This document shows positions 15,001-28,349 of a DNA stretch of 64,000 nt, piece by piece. Numbering within the stretch: the first letter of the stretch is position 1; every line of letters starts with the position of its first letter. The notes beneath the pieces were generated by a model. It had not been told where the DNA came from. It saw only the letters and a program-made list of their open reading frames with translations, and ran no database searches. Made by a program: the position numbers and the translations under genes. Where the stretch lies: contig CAIIXF020000169.1 of assembly GCA_903813345.2 (NCBI GenBank), positions 1 through 64,000 of the forward strand, given 5' to 3'. This DNA is from Owenia fusiformis (Eukaryota > Annelida > Polychaeta > Sabellida > Oweniidae).

Positions 15001-18000
15001 AGGCTCTCATGTTAAGTGTGTCTCGGCCGGAGACGTGTCATCCCGAGATGACACGAGACATCACCACTCTGTTCAACTTGAACTATAACATCATTTTAGA
15101 CCATTAATTTCAATTTTAGAGAGAAAAATTTATTTCGTAGCGCTCGTCCGAGGAGGCTCTCATGTTAAGTGTGTCTCGGCCGGAGACGTGTCATCCCGAG
15201 ATGACACGAGACATCACCACTCTGTTCAACTTGAACTATAACATCATTTTAGACCATTAATTTCAATTTTAGAGAGAAAAATTTATTTCGTAGCGCTCGT
15301 CCGAGGAGGCTCTCATGTTAAGTGTGTCTCGGCCGGAGACGTGTCATCCCGAGATGACACGAGACATCACCACTCTGTTCAACTTGAACTATAACATCAT
15401 TTTAGACCATTAATTTCAATTTTAGAGAGAAAAATTTATTTCGTAGCGCTCGTCCGAGGAGGCTCTCATGTTAAGTGTGTCTCGGCCGGAGACGTGTCAT
15501 CCCGAGATGACACGAGACATCACCACTCTGTTCAACTTGAACTATAACATCATTTTAGACCATTAATTTCAATTTTAGAGAGAAAAATTTATTTCGTAGC
15601 GCTCGTCCGAGGAGGCTCTCATGTTAAGTGTGTCTCGGCCGGAGACGTGTCATCCCGAGATGACACGAGACATCACCACTCTGTTCAACTTGAACTATAA
15701 CATCATTTTAGACCATTAATTTCAATTTTAGAGAGAAAAATTTATTTCGTAGCGCTCGTCCGAGGAGGCTCTCATGTTAAGTGTGTCTCGGCCGGAGACG
15801 TGTCATCCCGAGATGACACGAGACATCACCACTCTGTTCAACTTGAACTATAACATCATTTTAGACCATTAATTTCAATTTTAGAGAGAAAAATTTATTT
15901 CGTAGCGCTCGTCCGAGGAGGCTCTCATGTTAAGTGTGTCTCGGCCGGAGACGTGTCATCCCGAGATGACACGAGACATCACCACTCTGTTCAACTTGAA
16001 CTATAACATCATTTTAGACCATTAATTTCAATTTTAGAGAGAAAAATTTATTTCGTAGCGCTCGTCCGAGGAGGCTCTCATGTTAAGTGTGTCTCGGCCG
16101 GAGACGTGTCATCCCGAGATGACACGAGACATCACCACTCTGTTCAACTTGAACTATAACATCATTTTAGACCATTAATTTCAATTTTAGAGAGAAAAAT
16201 TTATTTCGTAGCGCTCGTCCGAGGAGGCTCTCATGTTAAGTGTGTCTCGGCCGGAGACGTGTCATCCCGAGATGACACGAGACATCACCACTCTGTTCAA
16301 CTTGAACTATAACATCATTTTAGACCATTAATTTCAATTTTAGAGAGAAAAATTTATTTCGTAGCGCTCGTCCGAGGAGGCTCTCATGTTAAGTGTGTCT
16401 CGGCCGGAGACGTGTCATCCCGAGATGACACGAGACATCACCACTCTGTTCAACTTGAACTATAACATCATTTTAGACCATTAATTTCAATTTTAGAGAG
16501 AAAAATTTATTTCGTAGCGCTCGTCCGAGGAGGCTCTCATGTTAAGTGTGTCTCGGCCGGAGACGTGTCATCCCGAGATGACACGAGACATCACCACTCT
16601 GTTCAACTTGAACTATAACATCATTTTAGACCATTAATTTCAATTTTAGAGAGAAAAATTTATTTCGTAGCGCTCGTCCGAGGAGGCTCTCATGTTAAGT
16701 GTGTCTCGGCCGGAGACGTGTCATCCCGAGATGACACGAGACATCACCACTCTGTTCAACTTGAACTATAACATCATTTTAGACCATTAATTTCAATTTT
16801 AGAGAGAAAAATTTATTTCGTAGCGCTCGTCCGAGGAGGCTCTCATGTTAAGTGTGTCTCGGCCGGAGACGTGTCATCCCGAGATGACACGAGACATCAC
16901 CACTCTGTTCAACTTGAACTATAACATCATTTTAGACCATTAATTTCAATTTTAGAGAGAAAAATTTATTTCGTAGCGCTCGTCCGAGGAGGCTCTCATG
17001 TTAAGTGTGTCTCGGCCGGAGACGTGTCATCCCGAGATGACACGAGACATCACCACTCTGTTCAACTTGAACTATAACATCATTTTAGACCATTAATTTC
17101 AATTTTAGAGAGAAAAATTTATTTCGTAGCGCTCGTCCGAGGAGGCTCTCATGTTAAGTGTGTCTCGGCCGGAGACGTGTCATCCCGAGATGACACGAGA
17201 CATCACCACTCTGTTCAACTTGAACTATAACATCATTTTAGACCATTAATTTCAATTTTAGAGAGAAAAATTTATTTCGTAGCGCTCGTCCGAGGAGGCT
17301 CTCATGTTAAGTGTGTCTCGGCCGGAGACGTGTCATCCCGAGATGACACGAGACATCACCACTCTGTTCAACTTGAACTATAACATCATTTTAGACCATT
17401 AATTTCAATTTTAGAGAGAAAAATTTATTTCGTAGCGCTCGTCCGAGGAGGCTCTCATGTTAAGTGTGTCTCGGCCGGAGACGTGTCATCCCGAGATGAC
17501 ACGAGACATCACCACTCTGTTCAACTTGAACTATAACATCATTTTAGACCATTAATTTCAATTTTAGAGAGAAAAATTTATTTCGTAGCGCTCGTCCGAG
17601 GAGGCTCTCATGTTAAGTGTGTCTCGGCCGGAGACGTGTCATCCCGAGATGACACGAGACATCACCACTCTGTTCAACTTGAACTATAACATCATTTTAG
17701 ACCATTAATTTCAATTTTAGAGAGAAAAATTTATTTCGTAGCGCTCGTCCGAGGAGGCTCTCATGTTAAGTGTGTCTCGGCCGGAGACGTGTCATCCCGA
17801 GATGACACGAGACATCACCACTCTGTTCAACTTGAACTATAACATCATTTTAGACCATTAATTTCAATTTTAGAGAGAAAAATTTATTTCGTAGCGCTCG
17901 TCCGAGGAGGCTCTCATGTTAAGTGTGTCTCGGCCGGAGACGTGTCATCCCGAGATGACACGAGACATCACCACTCTGTTCAACTTGAACTATAACATCA

Positions 18001-21000
18001 TTTTAGACCATTAATTTCAATTTTAGAGAGAAAAATTTATTTCGTAGCGCTCGTCCGAGGAGGCTCTCATGTTAAGTGTGTCTCGGCCGGAGACGTGTCA
18101 TCCCGAGATGACACGAGACATCACCACTCTGTTCAACTTGAACTATAACATCATTTTAGACCATTAATTTCAATTTTAGAGAGAAAAATTTATTTCGTAG
18201 CGCTCGTCCGAGGAGGCTCTCATGTTAAGTGTGTCTCGGCCGGAGACGTGTCATCCCGAGATGACACGAGACATCACCACTCTGTTCAACTTGAACTATA
18301 ACATCATTTTAGACCATTAATTTCAATTTTAGAGAGAAAAATTTATTTCGTAGCGCTCGTCCGAGGAGGCTCTCATGTTAAGTGTGTCTCGGCCGGAGAC
18401 GTGTCATCCCGAGATGACACGAGACATCACCACTCTGTTCAACTTGAACTATAACATCATTTTAGACCATTAATTTCAATTTTAGAGAGAAAAATTTATT
18501 TCGTAGCGCTCGTCCGAGGAGGCTCTCATGTTAAGTGTGTCTCGGCCGGAGACGTGTCATCCCGAGATGACACGAGACATCACCACTCTGTTCAACTTGA
18601 ACTATAACATCATTTTAGACCATTAATTTCAATTTTAGAGAGAAAAATTTATTTCGTAGCGCTCGTCCGAGGAGGCTCTCATGTTAAGTGTGTCTCGGCC
18701 GGAGACGTGTCATCCCGAGATGACACGAGACATCACCACTCTGTTCAACTTGAACTATAACATCATTTTAGACCATTAATTTCAATTTTAGAGAGAAAAA
18801 TTTATTTCGTAGCGCTCGTCCGAGGAGGCTCTCATGTTAAGTGTGTCTCGGCCGGAGACGTGTCATCCCGAGATGACACGAGACATCACCACTCTGTTCA
18901 ACTTGAACTATAACATCATTTTAGACCATTAATTTCAATTTTAGAGAGAAAAATTTATTTCGTAGCGCTCGTCCGAGGAGGCTCTCATGTTAAGTGTGTC
19001 TCGGCCGGAGACGTGTCATCCCGAGATGACACGAGACATCACCACTCTGTTCAACTTGAACTATAACATCATTTTAGACCATTAATTTCAATTTTAGAGA
19101 GAAAAATTTATTTCGTAGCGCTCGTCCGAGGAGGCTCTCATGTTAAGTGTGTCTCGGCCGGAGACGTGTCATCCCGAGATGACACGAGACATCACCACTC
19201 TGTTCAACTTGAACTATAACATCATTTTAGACCATTAATTTCAATTTTAGAGAGAAAAATTTATTTCGTAGCGCTCGTCCGAGGAGGCTCTCATGTTAAG
19301 TGTGTCTCGGCCGGAGACGTGTCATCCCGAGATGACACGAGACATCACCACTCTGTTCAACTTGAACTATAACATCATTTTAGACCATTAATTTCAATTT
19401 TAGAGAGAAAAATTTATTTCGTAGCGCTCGTCCGAGGAGGCTCTCATGTTAAGTGTGTCTCGGCCGGAGACGTGTCATCCCGAGATGACACGAGACATCA
19501 CCACTCTGTTCAACTTGAACTATAACATCATTTTAGACCATTAATTTCAATTTTAGAGAGAAAAATTTATTTCGTAGCGCTCGTCCGAGGAGGCTCTCAT
19601 GTTAAGTGTGTCTCGGCCGGAGACGTGTCATCCCGAGATGACACGAGACATCACCACTCTGTTCAACTTGAACTATAACATCATTTTAGACCATTAATTT
19701 CAATTTTAGAGAGAAAAATTTATTTCGTAGCGCTCGTCCGAGGAGGCTCTCATGTTAAGTGTGTCTCGGCCGGAGACGTGTCATCCCGAGATGACACGAG
19801 ACATCACCACTCTGTTCAACTTGAACTATAACATCATTTTAGACCATTAATTTCAATTTTAGAGAGAAAAATTTATTTCGTAGCGCTCGTCCGAGGAGGC
19901 TCTCATGTTAAGTGTGTCTCGGCCGGAGACGTGTCATCCCGAGATGACACGAGACATCACCACTCTGTTCAACTTGAACTATAACATCATTTTAGACCAT
20001 TAATTTCAATTTTAGAGAGAAAAATTTATTTCGTAGCGCTCGTCCGAGGAGGCTCTCATGTTAAGTGTGTCTCGGCCGGAGACGTGTCATCCCGAGATGA
20101 CACGAGACATCACCACTCTGTTCAACTTGAACTATAACATCATTTTAGACCATTAATTTCAATTTTAGAGAGAAAAATTTATTTCGTAGCGCTCGTCCGA
20201 GGAGGCTCTCATGTTAAGTGTGTCTCGGCCGGAGACGTGTCATCCCGAGATGACACGAGACATCACCACTCTGTTCAACTTGAACTATAACATCATTTTA
20301 GACCATTAATTTCAATTTTAGAGAGAAAAATTTATTTCGTAGCGCTCGTCCGAGGAGGCTCTCATGTTAAGTGTGTCTCGGCCGGAGACGTGTCATCCCG
20401 AGATGACACGAGACATCACCACTCTGTTCAACTTGAACTATAACATCATTTTAGACCATTAATTTCAATTTTAGAGAGAAAAATTTATTTCGTAGCGCTC
20501 GTCCGAGGAGGCTCTCATGTTAAGTGTGTCTCGGCCGGAGACGTGTCATCCCGAGATGACACGAGACATCACCACTCTGTTCAACTTGAACTATAACATC
20601 ATTTTAGACCATTAATTTCAATTTTAGAGAGAAAAATTTATTTCGTAGCGCTCGTCCGAGGAGGCTCTCATGTTAAGTGTGTCTCGGCCGGAGACGTGTC
20701 ATCCCGAGATGACACGAGACATCACCACTCTGTTCAACTTGAACTATAACATCATTTTAGACCATTAATTTCAATTTTAGAGAGAAAAATTTATTTCGTA
20801 GCGCTCGTCCGAGGAGGCTCTCATGTTAAGTGTGTCTCGGCCGGAGACGTGTCATCCCGAGATGACACGAGACATCACCACTCTGTTCAACTTGAACTAT
20901 AACATCATTTTAGACCATTAATTTCAATTTTAGAGAGAAAAATTTATTTCGTAGCGCTCGTCCGAGGAGGCTCTCATGTTAAGTGTGTCTCGGCCGGAGA

Positions 21001-24000
21001 CGTGTCATCCCGAGATGACACGAGACATCACCACTCTGTTCAACTTGAACTATAACATCATTTTAGACCATTAATTTCAATTTTAGAGAGAAAAATTTAT
21101 TTCGTAGCGCTCGTCCGAGGAGGCTCTCATGTTAAGTGTGTCTCGGCCGGAGACGTGTCATCCCGAGATGACACGAGACATCACCACTCTGTTCAACTTG
21201 AACTATAACATCATTTTAGACCATTAATTTCAATTTTAGAGAGAAAAATTTATTTCGTAGCGCTCGTCCGAGGAGGCTCTCATGTTAAGTGTGTCTCGGC
21301 CGGAGACGTGTCATCCCGAGATGACACGAGACATCACCACTCTGTTCAACTTGAACTATAACATCATTTTAGACCATTAATTTCAATTTTAGAGAGAAAA
21401 ATTTATTTCGTAGCGCTCGTCCGAGGAGGCTCTCATGTTAAGTGTGTCTCGGCCGGAGACGTGTCATCCCGAGATGACACGAGACATCACCACTCTGTTC
21501 AACTTGAACTATAACATCATTTTAGACCATTAATTTCAATTTTAGAGAGAAAAATTTATTTCGTAGCGCTCGTCCGAGGAGGCTCTCATGTTAAGTGTGT
21601 CTCGGCCGGAGACGTGTCATCCCGAGATGACACGAGACATCACCACTCTGTTCAACTTGAACTATAACATCATTTTAGACCATTAATTTCAATTTTAGAG
21701 AGAAAAATTTATTTCGTAGCGCTCGTCCGAGGAGGCTCTCATGTTAAGTGTGTCTCGGCCGGAGACGTGTCATCCCGAGATGACACGAGACATCACCACT
21801 CTGTTCAACTTGAACTATAACATCATTTTAGACCATTAATTTCAATTTTAGAGAGAAAAATTTATTTCGTAGCGCTCGTCCGAGGAGGCTCTCATGTTAA
21901 GTGTGTCTCGGCCGGAGACGTGTCATCCCGAGATGACACGAGACATCACCACTCTGTTCAACTTGAACTATAACATCATTTTAGACCATTAATTTCAATT
22001 TTAGAGAGAAAAATTTATTTCGTAGCGCTCGTCCGAGGAGGCTCTCATGTTAAGTGTGTCTCGGCCGGAGACGTGTCATCCCGAGATGACACGAGACATC
22101 ACCACTCTGTTCAACTTGAACTATAACATCATTTTAGACCATTAATTTCAATTTTAGAGAGAAAAATTTATTTCGTAGCGCTCGTCCGAGGAGGCTCTCA
22201 TGTTAAGTGTGTCTCGGCCGGAGACGTGTCATCCCGAGATGACACGAGACATCACCACTCTGTTCAACTTGAACTATAACATCATTTTAGACCATTAATT
22301 TCAATTTTAGAGAGAAAAATTTATTTCGTAGCGCTCGTCCGAGGAGGCTCTCATGTTAAGTGTGTCTCGGCCGGAGACGTGTCATCCCGAGATGACACGA
22401 GACATCACCACTCTGTTCAACTTGAACTATAACATCATTTTAGACCATTAATTTCAATTTTAGAGAGAAAAATTTATTTCGTAGCGCTCGTCCGAGGAGG
22501 CTCTCATGTTAAGTGTGTCTCGGCCGGAGACGTGTCATCCCGAGATGACACGAGACATCACCACTCTGTTCAACTTGAACTATAACATCATTTTAGACCA
22601 TTAATTTCAATTTTAGAGAGAAAAATTTATTTCGTAGCGCTCGTCCGAGGAGGCTCTCATGTTAAGTGTGTCTCGGCCGGAGACGTGTCATCCCGAGATG
22701 ACACGAGACATCACCACTCTGTTCAACTTGAACTATAACATCATTTTAGACCATTAATTTCAATTTTAGAGAGAAAAATTTATTTCGTAGCGCTCGTCCG
22801 AGGAGGCTCTCATGTTAAGTGTGTCTCGGCCGGAGACGTGTCATCCCGAGATGACACGAGACATCACCACTCTGTTCAACTTGAACTATAACATCATTTT
22901 AGACCATTAATTTCAATTTTAGAGAGAAAAATTTATTTCGTAGCGCTCGTCCGAGGAGGCTCTCATGTTAAGTGTGTCTCGGCCGGAGACGTGTCATCCC
23001 GAGATGACACGAGACATCACCACTCTGTTCAACTTGAACTATAACATCATTTTAGACCATTAATTTCAATTTTAGAGAGAAAAATTTATTTCGTAGCGCT
23101 CGTCCGAGGAGGCTCTCATGTTAAGTGTGTCTCGGCCGGAGACGTGTCATCCCGAGATGACACGAGACATCACCACTCTGTTCAACTTGAACTATAACAT
23201 CATTTTAGACCATTAATTTCAATTTTAGAGAGAAAAATTTATTTCGTAGCGCTCGTCCGAGGAGGCTCTCATGTTAAGTGTGTCTCGGCCGGAGACGTGT
23301 CATCCCGAGATGACACGAGACATCACCACTCTGTTCAACTTGAACTATAACATCATTTTAGACCATTAATTTCAATTTTAGAGAGAAAAATTTATTTCGT
23401 AGCGCTCGTCCGAGGAGGCTCTCATGTTAAGTGTGTCTCGGCCGGAGACGTGTCATCCCGAGATGACACGAGACATCACCACTCTGTTCAACTTGAACTA
23501 TAACATCATTTTAGACCATTAATTTCAATTTTAGAGAGAAAAATTTATTTCGTAGCGCTCGTCCGAGGAGGCTCTCATGTTAAGTGTGTCTCGGCCGGAG
23601 ACGTGTCATCCCGAGATGACACGAGACATCACCACTCTGTTCAACTTGAACTATAACATCATTTTAGACCATTAATTTCAATTTTAGAGAGAAAAATTTA
23701 TTTCGTAGCGCTCGTCCGAGGAGGCTCTCATGTTAAGTGTGTCTCGGCCGGAGACGTGTCATCCCGAGATGACACGAGACATCACCACTCTGTTCAACTT
23801 GAACTATAACATCATTTTAGACCATTAATTTCAATTTTAGAGAGAAAAATTTATTTCGTAGCGCTCGTCCGAGGAGGCTCTCATGTTAAGTGTGTCTCGG
23901 CCGGAGACGTGTCATCCCGAGATGACACGAGACATCACCACTCTGTTCAACTTGAACTATAACATCATTTTAGACCATTAATTTCAATTTTAGAGAGAAA

Positions 24001-24174
24001 AATTTATTTCGTAGCGCTCGTCCGAGGAGGCTCTCATGTTAAGTGTGTCTCGGCCGGAGACGTGTCATCCCGAGATGACACGAGACATCACCACTCTGTT
24101 CAACTTGAACTATAACATCATTTTAGACCATTAATTTCAATTTTAGAGAGAAAAATTTATTTCGTAGCGCTCGT

Positions 24175-25704
24175 CCGAGGAGGGTCTCATGTTAAGTGTG
24201 TCTCGGCCGGAGACGTGTCATCCCGAGATGACACGAGACATCACCACTCTGTTCAACTTGAACTATAACATCATTTTAGACCATTAATTTCAATTTTAGA
24301 GAGAAAAATTTATTTCGTAGCGCTCGTCCGAGGAGGGTCTCATGTTAAGTGTGTCTCGGCCGGAGACGTGTCATCCCGAGATGACACGAGACATCACCAC
24401 TCTGTTCAACTTGAACTATAACATCATTTTAGACCATTAATTTCAATTTTAGAGAGAAAAATTTATTTCGTAGCGCTCGTCCGAGGAGGGTCTCATGTTA
24501 AGTGTGTCTCGGCCGGAGACGTGTCATCCCGAGATGACACGAGACATCACCACTCTGTTCAACTTGAACTATAACATCATTTTAGACCATTAATTTCAAT
24601 TTTAGAGAGAAAAATTTATTTCGTAGCGCTCGTCCGAGGAGGGTCTCATGTTAAGTGTGTCTCGGCCGGAGACGTGTCATCCCGAGATGACACGAGACAT
24701 CACCACTCTGTTCAACTTGAACTATAACATCATTTTAGACCATTAATTTCAATTTTAGAGAGAAAAATTTATTTCGTAGCGCTCGTCCGAGGAGGGTCTC
24801 ATGTTAAGTGTGTCTCGGCCGGAGACGTGTCATCCCGAGATGACACGAGACATCACCACTCTGTTCAACTTGAACTATAACATCATTTTAGACCATTAAT
24901 TTCAATTTTAGAGAGAAAAATTTATTTCGTAGCGCTCGTCCGAGGAGGGTCTCATGTTAAGTGTGTCTCGGCCGGAGACGTGTCATCCCGAGATGACACG
25001 AGACATCACCACTCTGTTCAACTTGAACTATAACATCATTTTAGACCATTAATTTCAATTTTAGAGAGAAAAATTTATTTCGTAGCGCTCGTCCGAGGAG
25101 GGTCTCATGTTAAGTGTGTCTCGGCCGGAGACGTGTCATCCCGAGATGACACGAGACATCACCACTCTGTTCAACTTGAACTATAACATCATTTTAGACC
25201 ATTAATTTCAATTTTAGAGAGAAAAATTTATTTCGTAGCGCTCGTCCGAGGAGGGTCTCATGTTAAGTGTGTCTCGGCCGGAGACGTGTCATCCCGAGAT
25301 GACACGAGACATCACCACTCTGTTCAACTTGAACTATAACATCATTTTAGACCATTAATTTCAATTTTAGAGAGAAAAATTTATTTCGTAGCGCTCGTCC
25401 GAGGAGGGTCTCATGTTAAGTGTGTCTCGGCCGGAGACGTGTCATCCCGAGATGACACGAGACATCACCACTCTGTTCAACTTGAACTATAACATCATTT
25501 TAGACCATTAATTTCAATTTTAGAGAGAAAAATTTATTTCGTAGCGCTCGTCCGAGGAGGGTCTCATGTTAAGTGTGTCTCGGCCGGAGACGTGTCATCC
25601 CGAGATGACACGAGACATCACCACTCTGTTCAACTTGAACTATAACATCATTTTAGACCATTAATTTCAATTTTAGAGAGAAAAATTTATTTCGTAGCGC
25701 TCGT
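24175..25704 (+). repeat. Satellite subarray with C10G variant (last 10 copies)
   Basis: From the copy starting at 24175, unit base 10 changes from C to G (GGAGGCTCTC becomes GGAGGGTCTC). All ten copies up to 25704 carry it, and none of the 158 preceding copies do. No other substitution marks the block. It is therefore a separately homogenised edge block with a sharp boundary. Confidence 0.95.
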
Positions 25705-25712
25705 CCTAGGAG

Positions 25713-25735
25713 NNNNNNNNNNNNNNNNNNNNNNN
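25713..25735. other. Assembly gap (23 N)
   Basis: Twenty-three N characters sit between the 153-bp satellite and the 70/79-bp satellite. The eight bases before it (CCTAGGAG, 25705-25712) match the start of a 153-bp unit except for one base. They also match exactly a segment of the type-A monomer of the next array. The true junction is therefore unresolved and the gap size may be arbitrary. Confidence 0.97.
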
Positions 25736-26772
25736 GGTTCTTGAGGTAAACCTAGGAGCATGCATGCGTTGGCTACGCTAGCTACACTGGATATGCAGCT
25801 AGAGAGGTTCTGGAGGTAAGCCCAGTACCCCTTAGACCATGCATGCGGTGGCTACGCTATCTACACTGGCTTTACGGCTACAGAGGTTCTGGATATAAGC
25901 CCAGGACGATACATTCTGTGGCCCCGATAGCTGCACTGGCTACACAGCAACAGAGGTTCTTGAGGTACCCCTAGGACCATGCATGCGGTGGCTACGCTAC
26001 TACACTGGCTTTGCCGCTACAGATGTTCTAAATGTAAGCCCGGGACCATACATACTGTGGCCCCGATAGCTGCAATAAGTACGCTGCTACAGAGGTTCTT
26101 GAGGTAAACCTAGGAGCATGCATGCGTTGGCTACGCTAGCTACACTGGCTATGCAGCTAGAGAGGTTCTGGAGGTAAGCCCAGTACCCCTAAGACCATGC
26201 ATGCGGTGGCTACGCTACCTACACTGGCTTTGCAGTTACAGAGGTTCTGGATGTAAAGCCCAGGACCAAACATACAGTGGCCCCGACAGCTGCACTCGCT
26301 ACGCGGCTACAGAGTTTCTGGATGTAAGCCCAGGACCATACATTCTGTGGTCCCGATAGCTGCACTGGCTTCGCGGCTACATAGGTTCTTGAGGTAAACC
26401 TAGGAGCATGCATGCGTTGGCTACGCTAGCTACACTGACTGTGCAGCTAGAGAGGTTCTTGAGGTAAGCCCAGTACCCCTAAGACCATGCATGCGGCGGC
26501 TTCGCTCTCTACACTGGCTTTGCAGCTATAGAGGTTCTGGATGTAAGCCCAGGACCATACATACTGTGGCCCCGATAGCTGCACTGGTTACGCGGCTACA
26601 GAGGTTCTTGAGGTAACCCTAGGAGCATGCATGTGTTGGCTACGCTAGCTACACTGGCTATGCAGCCAGAGAGGTTCTGGAGGTAAGCCCAGAAGCATAC
26701 ATCCGGTGGTCACGATAGTTACACTGGGTACGTGGCTACAGAGGTTCTTGAGGTAAACCTAGGAGCATGCAT
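25736..26772 (+). repeat. 70/79-bp satellite with higher-order A-B-C organisation
   Basis: Monomers start near GAGGTTCT at about 25736, 25806, 25885, 25955, 26024, 26094, 26164, 26243, 26314, 26384, 26454, 26533, 26603, 26673 and 26743. Spacings are ~70, 79, 70. Three monomer classes are visible. A continues TTGAGGTAAACCTAGGAG. B is the 79-bp class with CCCAGTACCCC. C has GGATGTAAGCCCAGGACC. The usual order A-B-C makes a ~219-bp higher-order unit, with one apparent A/B hybrid at 25955 and a doubled C at 26243-26383. Every monomer carries a variant of GGTGGCTACGCTA or GTGGCCCCGATAG followed by CTGCACTGGC. The array breaks off abruptly at ~26772. The open frame inside it on the minus strand follows the repeat and is not a gene. 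Confidence 0.9.
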
Positions 26773-26779
26773 CACTGCA

Positions 26780-26935
26780 TCAAATGTGGAATTTCTAGTA
26801 ATTTCTAGACGTGCTTAGTCGGTCTAGGAACTCCGTGTATCTAGAGATTTCTAGGCGTGCTTAGACGTTCTTAGAGCTGGCGTGGACAGAGCGTGACTAG
26901 AGTCTAGAGTCTAAGCACGCCGTGGTTAGACACAA
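26780..26935. repeat. CTAGA/GTGCTTAG-rich short repeat cluster with inverted repeat
   Basis: Three imperfect copies of TTTCTAG(A/G)CGTGCTTAG-like sequence occur here. A perfect 12-bp inverted repeat pairs 26854-26865 (GGCGTGCTTAGA) with 26910-26921. It directly follows the 70/79-bp satellite. The nature of the element is unknown. Confidence 0.6.
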
Positions 26936-27380
26936 GACAAAATTAGTCGTTATTAAATTGCCATGTGAGATTTTGCGCTATATATGGAAACATTTAAATT
27001 ATAATTTACCGCACGTGTTAATATTTCATGTTTTGCTTTAGCTAAATACGGGATATCAAATCAAAAAGGGTATGTTTTCACTTTATATCCGACTTGAGTC
27101 ACGAAAATAGCCTTGCCCAAGGCGGTATTTTTTACTTATCTGATCTTGAATTATTACCGCCTTGTACAATCCAATACATCTCCGCTGTTATTATGCTGAA
27201 ATATTCAACGGTTTCGAGATTTCCATAATACCTACGCTATCAGGGGTATCGTGAAACCTTATTGATTGACACATATCGCATGGACACGACGTGTGACTTC
27301 AGGCTGAATGACCAATCAAATCGTTATCGGGTTGAGCTGCATATTAAACAAAACAAACTTCCCATCTACGACTTGAAAGG
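26936..27380. other. AT-rich non-coding stretch
   Basis: No plausible gene is visible. The only structure I see is a 10-bp inverted repeat, CAAGGCGGTA near 27118 with TACCGCCTTG near 27155, around an AT-rich spacer. Confidence 0.5.
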
Positions 27381-27692
27381 TGTACCCCCATTAAGGAGAG
27401 CTTTTTAGAATGCTGCAACTCTTTTATTCTATAAGTTATCATCATGGAATTTTGACACTTTTTTGGAAATGAGGTGGATTTTGATATACCAAAAGGCAAC
27501 ATGTGTTATAAAAAAAAAATTTTTTTAAGAACATATTTAGCAAAGCCATGAACTCATTTTTCAAGGTTAGACCCTTTACTTGTGATTCAATCATTGCAAT
27601 GCCTTATAAGATAGAAGCAAAGTGTCACAGTCGTAAGATACCTAGTTATCAGAAATCTTAGAACATGAAAATAAATGAAAGGCGCGCCCCTA
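27381..27692 (+). repeat. Dispersed repeat D, copy 1
   Basis: This segment is clearly related to the reverse complement of 58079-58390. Shared blocks include AAGGAGAGCTTTTTAGAA, TTATTCT..AAGT.ATCATCATG, AATTTTGACAC and GAAATGAGGTG.ATTTTGA. Farther right the match is weaker but collinear, through GAAGCAAAGT to GCGCCCCT. The copies are diverged, with several indels. No open frame is conserved, so it is an old interspersed repeat of unknown class. Confidence 0.7.
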
Positions 27693-28017
27693 GAAATATG
27701 TTTTTGAGACCTTTTTCCACTTTTCCCATGTTAAAAGATAGGAGGCTCAGATTCCCGGGGATTGACTAGTTATTTTTCAAGTTTTATACGCTTTTAATGA
27801 TTAATTATTTTAAAGAGGGAAGCACCGTTTCATTGTTTTCAAGTCAAAAGGGAATATGTAGATAGTAAAACGAATGAATTAAATTCAACATATTATAATC
27901 GGAGTCCATTCTCGTGTTGGGGATTTATCAAAATGTAGCTTCATATGTGTTATTTGCGTATCCTGGTTCGTTTACACACCTCAAACATCCGTTTTAATTT
28001 AATCACAGTTCACGGTC

Positions 28018-28074
28018 AGCGGGCAGATACAGCTTAACGTCTCGGCCTGAACGGGTGTTTTATATCTGCCCGCT
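28018..28074. repeat. Inverted repeat, 12-bp perfect arms
   Basis: AGCGGGCAGATA (28018-28029) is exactly complementary to TATCTGCCCGCT (28063-28074), with a 33-nt spacer. The same core CGGGCAGAT recurs at 28415-28424 and 28543-28553, so the motif belongs to a local repeat family. Confidence 0.7.
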
Positions 28075-28349
28075 ACGTTACAATCGCCGTTCGTAAGTTG
28101 GTGGAATGGCAAAAAATGAAGACGATCGCGATCTGTTTGCTGATTGAAACAAGGGAAGGAATAGACTGTACTCTTCCCTGTAAATGATCAAAGATACGAA
28201 AATGTAAATGTGGATAATATCTGATTGAAAGAACAGGAAAATCCTACTACGGTCAAGAAAACAAAACTTGACATGACTATTCTAAAAAAATCCCTACGGT
28301 TGATTTTTTCTGTTGGGGGATTAAACAGATCATCTTATAGTCGGTTAAA

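Larger units (their letters stand above)
1..25704 (+). repeat. 153-bp satellite array, 168 full copies
   Basis: The unit starts CCGAGGAGGCTCTCATG and recurs at exactly 153 bp (starts 1, 154, 307, ...), so 168 full head-to-tail copies fit in this span. By eye every copy is identical except one position (unit base 10) in the last ten. The first ~70 bases of each unit are GC-richer and full of short inverted repeats. The remainder is AT-rich. Each unit has one AGCGCT (unit 145-150) and one CGGCCG (30-35). The left end of the array lies outside the window. The unit length is close to a nucleosome repeat, as in many centromeric or heterochromatic satellites, but location and function are inference. 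All six frames contain stops within a unit, so this is not a coding repeat. I do not recognise the family. Confidence 0.98.

Noticed and set aside
1-25704. CRISPR array
   Set aside because: The whole 153-bp period is constant; there are no variable spacers and the context is eukaryotic.
1-25704. Hammerhead ribozyme or retrozyme satellite
   Set aside because: Neither strand of the unit has a CTGATGA core paired with a GAAA element in the required order. Other small ribozymes were not excluded by a model search.
1-25704. Tandem 5S rRNA, tRNA or snRNA genes
   Set aside because: No box A/box B pair or recognisable 5S internal control region in the unit.
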